A stretch of 10,234 bases of DNA, taken from Belnapia sp. (lineage in GTDB: Bacteria; Pseudomonadota; Alphaproteobacteria; Acetobacterales; Acetobacteraceae). Shown one piece after another: positions 1 through 4,995 of the stretch (position 1 is its first letter; every line of letters starts with the position of its first letter). Under the pieces are notes generated by a model that was given only the letters and a program-made list of their open reading frames with translations, was not told where the DNA came from and did not search any database. The stretch is taken from positions 1 to 10,234 of the forward strand of contig JAQGIA010000276.1 in assembly GCA_028291445.1 (NCBI GenBank). Direction: 5' to 3'. Made by a program: the position numbers and the translations under genes.

Positions 1-788
1 GAAAGGCCGAGGAAGACATCGGCGCCGTCCAGCACCTCCTCCAGCAGCCGGGCATCGGTGTGGCGGGCGTAGCGGGCCTTGTAGGGGTCCATCGCCTCGG
101 TGCGGCCCTCGTAGACCACGCCGGCGATGTCGCAGACGGTGATGTTCTCCTTCTTCAACCCCATGGTCACCAGCAGGTCGAGGCAGGCGAGCGCCGCGGC
201 GCCGCCGCCGGTATTGACCAGCTGGATGTCCTCGATCCGCTTGCCCTGCAGGACCAGGCCGTTGCGGACGGCCGCGGCGACGATGATGGCGGTGCCGTGC
301 TGGTCATCGTGGAAGACCGGGATCTTCATCCTCTCACGCAGCCGGGCCTCGACCTCGAAGCATTCCGGGGCCTTGATGTCCTCGAGGTTGATGGCGCCGA
401 AGGAGGGCTCGAGCGCGGCGATGACCTCGATCAGCTTCTGCGGGTTGCGTTCCTCGATCTCGATGTCGATGGAATCGATGCCGGCGAATTTCTTGAAGAG
501 GACCGCCTTGCCCTCCATGACCGGCTTGCTGGCCAGCGCGCCGATGGCCCCGAGGCCGAGCACCGCGGTACCGTTGGTGATGACGGCGACGAGGTTGCCG
601 CGGGCGGTATAGTCCCAGGCGGCATCGGGATTGGCGGCGATTTCCTCGCAGGCGGCGGCGACACCGGGGGAATAGGCGAGGCCGAGGTCGCGTTGGGTCG
701 CCATGCGCTTGGTCGGCTCGATGGTGAGCTTTCCCGGCCGCGGGTAGCGGTGGTAGTCGAGCGCGGCCTTGCGAAAATCCTCGTCCAT
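1..788 (-). CDS. maeB: NADP-dependent malic enzyme, N-terminal part (cut by left edge)
   Basis: Malic enzyme oxidatively decarboxylates L-malate to pyruvate with reduction of NADP, a cytosolic step supplying NADPH and pyruvate. The first 262 residues are visible. They start MDEDFRKAALDYHR and contain the N-terminal domain signatures AYSPGVA (38-44) and VTNGTAVLGLGAIGALASKP (around 70-89), the lysine-rich GKAVLFKKFAGID (93-105), the acidic metal-site segments LEDIKAPECFE (135-145) and FHDDQHGTA (159-167), and the start of the nucleotide-binding fold at NTGGGAAALAC (192-202). The start at 788 is backed by an AGGGGA ribosome site about 8 bases upstream and by the family N-terminus. Many proteobacterial MaeB proteins carry a C-terminal phosphotransacetylase-like domain (about 750 residues in total); that part lies outside the window, so whether it is present here cannot be said. 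The NADP assignment rests on the MaeB-type sequence, not on a specificity residue I can prove. Confidence 0.95.
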   Translation of the reverse strand, partial: MDEDFRKAALDYHRYPRPGKLTIEPTKRMATQRDLGLAYSPGVAAACEEIAANPDAAWDYTARGNLVAVITNGTAVLGLGAIGALASKPVMEGKAVLFKKFAGIDSIDIEIEERNPQKLIEVIAALEPSFGAINLEDIKAPECFEVEARLRERMKIPVFHDDQHGTAIIVAAAVRNGLVLQGKRIEDIQLVNTGGGAAALACLDLLVTMGLKKENITVCDIAGVVYEGRTEAMDPYKARYARHTDARLLEEVLDGADVFLGL

Positions 789-1064
789 GCTGCATCCCCT
801 ATCCTGGCGCAGCTTAGCCGAAAGCGGCGGTGAGCCCAACGCGGCTTCGTTGCCTGACGCAAGCCAGTATGCCGCGTCATCGGGCCGTCGAAACGGATGG
901 GAGATGCCAGATTACCGAGGCTCGGCCTTGATCCGGCTTCGCAGCCAGCATCTCGGCGCACCATATGCGACCGGCGAGCAACGGGATGGCCATCAGGAAG
1001 CGACCAAGGCCAGCATGCTGGCGGGCTTCGAGGGACCATTCCACCGAAGAAATGAAAGGGCACA
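789..1064. other. Non-coding stretch between maeB and tRNA-Leu
   Basis: About 276 bases with no recognisable gene. It must hold the maeB promoter (reading leftwards), but I found no convincing -35/-10 pair. A perfect 14-bp palindrome, GCCAGCATGCTGGC, lies at 1009-1022, downstream of the tRNA in the tRNA's direction of transcription; it has no T-run, so it is not an obvious terminator. A 62-codon minus-strand ORF starting in the tRNA CCA end resembles nothing I know and is treated as chance. Confidence 0.5.
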
Positions 1065-1150
1065 TGGTGCGGTCGAGAAGATTCGAACTTCCAAGGGGTT
1101 TCCCCCACCAGCACCTCAAGCTGGCGTGTCTACCATTCCACCACGACCGC
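1065..1150 (-). tRNA. tRNA-Leu (anticodon GAG)
   Basis: An 86-nt class II tRNA gene on the minus strand. The 7-bp acceptor stem pairs GCGGTCG (1150-1144) with CGACCGC (1075-1069), followed by discriminator A and an encoded CCA (1068-1065). A 3-bp D stem GTG/CAC encloses a loop with GG-TAGA. The anticodon stem CCAGC/GCTGG holds the loop TTGAGGT, giving anticodon GAG, which reads CUC and CUU leucine codons. A long variable arm (GGGG-GAAA-CCCC) is the hallmark of tRNA-Leu, and the T arm GGAAG-TTCGAAT-CTTCT has the standard loop. All elements are intact, so it should be functional. It is divergent from lipB, with only 29 bases between the tRNA 5' end and the lipB start codon. Confidence 0.97.
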
Positions 1151-1169
1151 GTACCGGGCAGAGGCGGGG

Positions 1170-1198
1170 CGTATAGCCGATGAATGCGCCGGTTTCAA
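1170..1198 (-). promoter_or_regulatory. Candidate sigma-70-type promoter of tRNA-Leu
   Basis: Reading the minus strand, TTGAAA (1198-1193) and TATACG (1175-1170) are separated by 17 bases, the ideal spacing. The bases just after the -10 box are GC-rich (CCCCGCC), as expected of the discriminator of stably regulated RNA promoters under stringent control. A start near 1163 would give a leader of roughly a dozen bases before the tRNA 5' end. The -35 box lies inside the first codons of lipB and the spacer covers the lipB start codon. Inference from sequence match only. Confidence 0.6.
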
Positions 1199-1842
1199 CG
1201 GGCCAAGTAGCAGCAGGCCAACCGCAGTGGGAGATCGCCGATGCGCCGGTCCCCTATGCCGAGGCGCTGGCGCGGATGGAGGCCCGGGTGGCAGCCATCC
1301 GTGCCGGGGAGGCGCCCGAGCTGGTCTGGCTGGTGGAGCACCCGCCGACCTATACCGCCGGCACCTCCGCCACGCCCGAGGGCCTGGTCGATGCCCGCTT
1401 CCCGGTGTTCCGCGCCGGGCGGGGCGGGCAATGGACCTATCACGGACCGGGCCAGGTGACCGGCTACGTGATGCTGGACCTGGCGGCGCGGGGCCGTGAC
1501 ATCCGCGCCTATGTCCATAGCCTCGAGGAATGGGTGATCCGGACGCTCTGGCGGTTCAACCTGGTGGGCGAACGGCGGGAGGGGCGGGTTGGCATCTGGG
1601 TGGCGGATGCGGCCAGCGGGATGGAGGCGAAGATCGGCGCCATCGGCGTGCGGGTGACCCGCTGGGTGAGCTGGCATGGCGTCGCGCTGAACGTGGACCC
1701 CGACCTCACGCATTTCACCGGGATCGTGCCCTGCGGGATCAGCCAGCATGGGGTGACCAGCCTGCACCGCGAGGGCGTGCCGGCGACCATGGAGGAAGTG
1801 CAGGCGGCGATGATGGCAAGCTGGAAGGACGTATTCGGATGA
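1180..1842 (+). CDS. lipB: Octanoyl-[acyl-carrier-protein]-protein N-octanoyltransferase (LipB)
   Basis: LipB moves the octanoyl group from octanoyl-ACP to a lysine on lipoyl domains (pyruvate and 2-oxoglutarate dehydrogenases, GcvH), the first step of lipoate synthesis; LipA then inserts sulfur. The 220-residue product is the usual length. The family core is intact: [14 protein letters not shown] (48-61), the signature [12 protein letters not shown] (81-92), the catalytic lysine in [10 protein letters not shown] (K151), SWHGVALNV (164-172), and the catalytic cysteine in GIVPCGI (C185). Lys and Cys correspond to the dyad of the E. coli enzyme. The start at 1180 gives a family-like N-terminus, but the ribosome site is weak (GAGG at 1161-1164 or GGGG at 1166-1169). 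The gene's stop overlaps the ATG of a 16-codon ORF that leads to arsC, suggesting co-transcription. Its own promoter is not evident and may lie within or beyond the tRNA gene on the other strand. Confidence 0.97.
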   Translation: MNAPVSTGQVAAGQPQWEIADAPVPYAEALARMEARVAAIRAGEAPELVWLVEHPPTYTAGTSATPEGLVDARFPVFRAGRGGQWTYHGPGQVTGYVMLDLAARGRDIRAYVHSLEEWVIRTLWRFNLVGERREGRVGIWVADAASGMEAKIGAIGVRVTRWVSWHGVALNVDPDLTHFTGIVPCGISQHGVTSLHREGVPATMEEVQAAMMASWKDVFG

Positions 1843-1889
1843 GGCAACCGGGCCATCGCGCCGACCGCCTGCAGGAGGCCGCGGCATGA
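1839..1889 (+). CDS. 16-codon ORF joining lipB and arsC by ATGA overlaps (uncertain)
   Basis: The ATG at 1839 overlaps the lipB TGA, and the ORF's own TGA (1887-1889) overlaps the arsC ATG, both in the ATGA form typical of translational coupling. It would encode [16 protein letters not shown]. No family is recognisable in such a short peptide and it has no ribosome site of its own. It may be a coupling device that lets ribosomes run from lipB to arsC, the remnant of a gene, or coincidence, since the strong arsC ribosome site lies within it. Confidence 0.25.
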   Translation: MRQPGHRADRLQEAAA

Positions 1890-2242
1890 CCGTTACCATT
1901 TATCACAACCCGGCCTGCGGCACCTCCCGCAACGTGCTCGGCCTGATCCGCGCCAGCGGCCAGGAGCCGGTGGTCATCGAATACCTGAAGACGCCGCCGA
2001 GCCGGGCGGAGCTGATCGGGCTGATCGACCGCATGGGGATGACGCCGCGCGCGCTGCTGCGCCAGAAGGGCACGCCTTACGCGCAATTGGGACTGGATGA
2101 TCCGGGGCTGACGGATGACCAGCTGCTCGATGCCATGCTGGCGCATCCCATCCTGATCCAGCGGCCGATCGTGGTGGCGCCGCATGGGGTCCGGCTATGC
2201 CGTCCCTCGGAGACGGTGAATGGCTTTCTCGCCGAGGGGTAA
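1886..2242 (+). CDS. arsC: ArsC-family glutaredoxin-dependent arsenate reductase
   Basis: The product (118 residues) has the thioredoxin-like fold of the plasmid R773 ArsC class, which reduces arsenate to arsenite in the cytosol using glutathione and glutaredoxin. It starts [16 protein letters not shown]; Cys11 is the catalytic cysteine. The three arginines that surround the active site in the R773 enzyme (R60, R94, R107) appear here at R59 (LLRQKGTPY), R93 (IQRPIVV) and R106 (RLCRPSE), each offset by one, as is the cysteine. This makes a true reductase more likely than a Spx- or YffB-like relative. An exact AGGAGG (1873-1878) sits 7 bases before the ATG. No arsR, arsB or acr3 gene is near, so it is a stand-alone copy behind lipB, perhaps giving background arsenate tolerance. 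Confidence 0.93.
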   Translation: MTVTIYHNPACGTSRNVLGLIRASGQEPVVIEYLKTPPSRAELIGLIDRMGMTPRALLRQKGTPYAQLGLDDPGLTDDQLLDAMLAHPILIQRPIVVAPHGVRLCRPSETVNGFLAEG

Positions 2243-2295
2243 GCCGGAGGCCCTGGCCCGGTCGAGAAAGGCGCCGCCCCTCTCGCCCTGATTCC

Positions 2296-2337
2296 ATGCG
2301 CCCGTCAGGATGTGCCCGTCAGGATGCGCCCGTCAGG
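2296..2337. repeat. Three tandem copies of a 14-bp unit at the arsC/dadA junction
   Basis: The unit ATGCGCCCGTCAGG occurs at 2296-2309, 2310-2323 (one change, C to T) and 2324-2337, with no gaps. The third copy contains the dadA stop codon (TCA at 2333-2335 read on the minus strand), so the array lies just downstream of dadA and between two convergent genes. It does not form an obvious hairpin. It is most simply a slippage duplication. Confidence 0.9.
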
Positions 2338-3583
2338 CCGCCATCGGCAGGTCATTGCGCATGCTGCTGCCATGCACCGCCTCCGCCACCATCTGCGCGG
2401 TCGCGGCCGACAGGGTCCAGCCGAGGTGGCCATGGCCGGTGTTGTAGAAGACACCGGGGCGGCTGCCGGCGCCGATGCGCGGCATCAGGTTCGGCGTCAT
2501 CGGCCGCAGCCCGGCCCAGGGCACCACCCGCGCGGTGCTGACGCCGGGGAACAGCGCCTCGGTCCATTCGACCAGCGGGCGGATGCGGTCGGCGCGGATG
2601 TCGCGGTTCTCGCCGTTGAATTCGGCGGTGCCGGCGACGCGGAAGCGGTCGCGGCCGAGCCGGCTGCTGACGATCTTGGTCGCATCGTCGAGCAGGCTGA
2701 CCTGCGGCGCCGCGGCCTGGCTTTCCGCATCGTCCAGATGGACGGTGATGGAATAGCCCTTCACCGGATAGACGTTGATGCGGTCGCCCAGCATGGCGGC
2801 GAAGCGGCGGCTGGCCACGCCGGCGCAGACCACGACATTGTCCACCAGCAGGGTCTCCTCAGGCCCGCCGCCGGCCGGCTGCCAGCCGATCTCGATGCCC
2901 TGCGCGGTATGGGCGATGCGCTCGACCGAGGCCTCGAACAGGAAGCGGGCGCCGCGGCGCATGCAGGCCTCGGCCAGGCCGCGGGTGAATTTGTGGATGT
3001 CGCCGGTGCTGTCGGAGGGGGTGAAGAAGCCGCCGTGGTAGCGGCCATGCAGGCTCGGCTCGATCTGCCGCATCTCCTCCGGGGTGACCGCGCGGCGGTC
3101 GAGGCCGCCTTCTTGCAGCAGCCCGTTCACCCGCGCGGCGGCGGAGAACCCGGCCTGGTCGCGGTAGATATGCAGGATGCCGCGGCGCTCCAGGTCGAAG
3201 TCGATGCCTTCCTTCTCGGCCACGTCGAACAGGTGCTGGCGCGCCGCGATGGCGAGCCTGGTGGTGGCGACGGTATTGGCGCGGTAGTGGCGGATCTGCC
3301 CGGTGAACTCGCCGAACCAGGAATACTTGTGGAAGCCCGGACGCGGGTTGACCAGCAGCGGGGCGTCGCCGCGCAGCATCCACTTCATGCCCTTCAGCAG
3401 GGTCGCCCAGGAATTCCACACTTCGGCGTTGCAGGCCGAAAGCTGGCCGCCGTTGGCGAAGGAGGTCTCCATCCCGGCATAGCGCTGGCGATCGATGACG
3501 ATGACCGAATGGCCCCGCTCGATCAGCGCATGCGCGGTTGTGACGCCGGTGATGCCGGATCCGATGACGGCGATCTTGCTCAT
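2333..3583 (-). CDS. dadA: DadA-type FAD-dependent D-amino acid dehydrogenase / glycine-oxidising enzyme
   Basis: A 416-residue flavoprotein of the DAO family, of DadA size. The N-terminal FAD-binding motif is IAVIGSGITGVTTAHAL (4-20), ending in the acidic residue of VIVID (27-31). Next come the DadA-like segment ETSFANGGQLSACNAEVW (39-56), YPVKGYS (272-278), WAGLRPMTPNLMP (356-368) and the C-terminal FAD contact GHGHLGWTLS (383-392). DadA enzymes oxidatively deaminate D-amino acids to 2-oxo acids, passing electrons to the respiratory chain at the inner face of the membrane. The start at 3583 (MSKIAV) has GGAG at 3596-3593, nine bases upstream; an ATG five codons earlier lacks this support. 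A tandem glycine riboswitch precedes it, so I infer that glycine or a glycine-linked amino acid is a substrate or inducer. Substrate specificity cannot be read from the sequence. Confidence 0.9.
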   Translation of the reverse strand: MSKIAVIGSGITGVTTAHALIERGHSVIVIDRQRYAGMETSFANGGQLSACNAEVWNSWATLLKGMKWMLRGDAPLLVNPRPGFHKYSWFGEFTGQIRHYRANTVATTRLAIAARQHLFDVAEKEGIDFDLERRGILHIYRDQAGFSAAARVNGLLQEGGLDRRAVTPEEMRQIEPSLHGRYHGGFFTPSDSTGDIHKFTRGLAEACMRRGARFLFEASVERIAHTAQGIEIGWQPAGGGPEETLLVDNVVVCAGVASRRFAAMLGDRINVYPVKGYSITVHLDDAESQAAAPQVSLLDDATKIVSSRLGRDRFRVAGTAEFNGENRDIRADRIRPLVEWTEALFPGVSTARVVPWAGLRPMTPNLMPRIGAGSRPGVFYNTGHGHLGWTLSAATAQMVAEAVHGSSMRNDLPMAA

Positions 3584-3587
3584 AAGG

Positions 3588-3641
3588 CCGGGCTCCATGA
3601 CACGGGTTCGCAGCCGGGGGATATTTCCCCTGTGGTGGCTG
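3588..3641 (-). promoter_or_regulatory. Expression platform of the glycine riboswitch (two competing hairpins)
   Basis: Just after the second aptamer, CAGCC (3641-3637) can pair with GGCTG (3615-3611), with an inner GGGG/CCCC stem (3630-3627 with 3620-3617) closing an AAATAT loop. The same GGCTG region, as CCGGCT (3617-3612), can instead pair with AGCCCGG (3594-3588; one bulged C), which covers half of the dadA GGAG ribosome site. The two pairings exclude each other, pointing to control of translation start, with the upstream hairpin as the ON form. No U-run follows either stem, so a terminator is unlikely. Folding was done by eye. Confidence 0.5.
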
Positions 3642-3840
3642 CCCCCATCTGTCACGGTACCTGAGAGCGTCACCCGGACATGCCGCATGGGCAAGGCCGG
3701 GCATCCCCTTCGGTGGATGCCTTGCGGCACCTCTCTCCAGATCGTCCTAGCGAAGCGGTCCCTGGCGCCTGAGAGTTTCCTGGGGGGTTGCTCCGTCGGC
3801 GGCGCAGCGGCTGTTCAGGCCGCGGCGCACTCTCCCGCAT
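3642..3840 (-). ncRNA. Tandem glycine riboswitch (two aptamers)
   Basis: The leader of dadA carries both copies of the conserved glycine aptamer core. Aptamer 1 (about 3840-3745) has GGGAGAG (3836-3830), a hairpin GCGGC-CTGAACA-GCCGC, the core GCCGACGGAGCAA (3800-3788) and CTCTCAGG (3775-3768) followed by CGCCAGGGACCG. Aptamer 2 (about 3744-3642) has GGAGAG (3738-3733), CACCGAAGGGG (3715-3705), and CTCTCAGGTACC (3667-3656) followed by GTGACAGATGGGGG. These match the gcvT-type RNA, in which two aptamers in series bind one glycine each and usually raise expression of glycine-breakdown genes when glycine is plentiful. The reading frame of dadA happens to stay open through much of this leader, but the RNA motifs explain the sequence. 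Exact outer borders are approximate. Confidence 0.93.
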
Positions 3841-3858
3841 CGCTAATCGGACGGGCCA

Positions 3859-3888
3859 AATATCGCGTGGCCGAGACCGTCAGGTCAA
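3859..3888 (-). promoter_or_regulatory. Candidate promoter of the riboswitch-dadA transcript
   Basis: On the minus strand TTGACC (3888-3883) and GATATT (3864-3859) are 18 bases apart, matching five of six and four of six consensus bases. A start near 3852 would put the 5' end about a dozen bases before the first aptamer, as expected. The promoter sits between the stop of the upstream receptor gene (3900) and the riboswitch, so dadA can be transcribed on its own. Confidence 0.55.
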
Positions 3889-3899
3889 GGATGAACCGC

Positions 3900-4886
3900 C
3901 TAGAAATCAGCCTTGATGCCGGCCCGCTTGATGATCGCACCCCATTTTGCCTGTTCCCGCGCCAGATAGGCATCGCCCTCCGCCGGACTGTTCATCACCA
4001 GGGCGAAGCCGAGATCGGCTAGTCGCGGTTGCAGGGCCGGCTCCCGCGCCGCCTTGGCCAGCGCCTCGTGCAGCCGCTGGACCGGTCCGTCGGGGGTCGC
4101 CTTGGGGGCCGAGAGCATGGTCCAGGTATAGACATCGTAGTCGCGCAGCCGCGGGTCGCTCTCGGCCATGGTTGGCACATCGGGGAAGCCGGCCAGCCTG
4201 TCCTGCACCAGGGAGGCCAGCGGGCGGACGGTGCCGGCCTTGATATGCGGTGCAGCGCCAGGCAGGTCGGCGAAGACCATCTGCACATTGCCGGCCAGCA
4301 GATCGGCCATGGCCGGGCCGGTGCCGCGATAGGCGATATGGGTCATGCCGGTGCCGGTCATCAGCCGGTACAGCTCGCCGCCCAGGTGCAGCGGCGTGCC
4401 GTTACCGGCCGAGCCATAGTTCAGCTTCCCCGCATTGGCGGCGGCAAAGGCGTGGAATTCGGCCAGGGTCCGGGCCGGGAAGTCGGCGCGGACCACCAGG
4501 ATATAGGGGACGGTCGCCAGCAGGCTGACCACCCGGAAGGACGCCGCGGAATCGAAGGGCACCGGGTCCATGGTCAGCGGCGCCATCATGAAGCTGATGC
4601 TGCCCATGAGCACGGTATAGCCATCCGGGCGGGCAGCCAGCACGCTGCGGGTGCCGATGGTGCTGCCGGCCCCCGCCCGGTTCTCCACCACCACCGGCTG
4701 GCCGAGTGCCGCCGACATCCCCGGCGCCACCAGCCGGGCGGCGATATCAGGGGAGCCGCCGGGGGCGAAGGGCACCACCATGGTGACCGGGTGATCGGGG
4801 AAGGTCTCGGCCCGCGCGGGTGCGGCCAGCAGGGGTGCGGCGAGCAAGGCGGGCGCGGCGAGCAGGGCGCGGCGGGTGGTGGGCAT
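3900..4886 (-). CDS. Bug/TctC-family periplasmic solute-binding protein (tripartite tricarboxylate transporter receptor)
   Basis: A 328-residue extracytoplasmic receptor of the TctC/Bug family, which captures carboxylates and other small organic molecules for TctAB-type secondary transporters. The leader MPTTRRALLAAPALL, with a twin arginine, hydrophobic core and ARA cleavage site before ETFPDHP, suggests export by Tat or Sec. The mature part shows the family landmarks: PVTMVVPFAPGGSPDIAAR near the N-terminus, GQPVVVENRAGAGSTIGT, PDGYTVLMG, LNYGSAGNGTPLHLGGELY, HIAYRGTGPAMADLLAGNVQ, and VPTMAES. The start at 4886 gives this complete leader, with GAGGGA about ten bases upstream. No tctA or tctB gene is in view; orphan receptors of this kind are common in Acetobacteraceae and Burkholderiales. 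It lies on the same strand as dadA, 60 bases upstream of the riboswitch, with no terminator seen between. The ligand cannot be predicted. Confidence 0.92.
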   Translation of the reverse strand: MPTTRRALLAAPALLAAPLLAAPARAETFPDHPVTMVVPFAPGGSPDIAARLVAPGMSAALGQPVVVENRAGAGSTIGTRSVLAARPDGYTVLMGSISFMMAPLTMDPVPFDSAASFRVVSLLATVPYILVVRADFPARTLAEFHAFAAANAGKLNYGSAGNGTPLHLGGELYRLMTGTGMTHIAYRGTGPAMADLLAGNVQMVFADLPGAAPHIKAGTVRPLASLVQDRLAGFPDVPTMAESDPRLRDYDVYTWTMLSAPKATPDGPVQRLHEALAKAAREPALQPRLADLGFALVMNSPAEGDAYLAREQAKWGAIIKRAGIKADF

Positions 4887-4995
4887 CGGACGTTTCCCTC
4901 GACTTTTGCCGCAGGATGTCATGCGGTCCGCCAGGTCCCAACCCCTTGGCCAACCCGGTTCCCTTGGTGGCCAGCGCGATGGTAGCCTGCAACCC

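Noticed and set aside
877..1065. Small minus-strand ORF beginning at the CCA end of tRNA-Leu
   Set aside because: No ribosome site apart from the tRNA itself, no recognisable sequence, and other frames through the same stretch are equally open.
1065..1150. tRNA-Leu as an integration site for a mobile element
   Set aside because: No integrase gene, no repeat of the tRNA 3' end and no foreign genes are seen on either side within the window.
2312..3664. 450-codon plus-strand ORF opposite dadA
   Set aside because: It is the antisense shadow of dadA in GC-rich DNA: low-complexity Gly/Ala/Asp/Arg content, no domain, and it crosses the riboswitch.
3584..3730. In-frame N-terminal extension of dadA (up to 49 extra codons) read through the leader
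   Set aside because: This stretch is accounted for by the second glycine aptamer and the expression platform. The extension has no family-like sequence, and the start at 3583 has a good ribosome site and the expected MSKIAVIGSG beginning.
4941..4970. Imperfect repeats around TTGGCCAA in the divergent receptor/glycan intergenic region
   Set aside because: The palindrome is only 8 bp and the surrounding similarity is loose; too weak to call an operator.
4876..4995. Forty-codon upstream extension of the 543-residue glycan protein
   Set aside because: It begins inside the divergent receptor gene, has no ribosome site and no resemblance to the rest of the protein; ATG 4996 is preferred, though not firmly supported.
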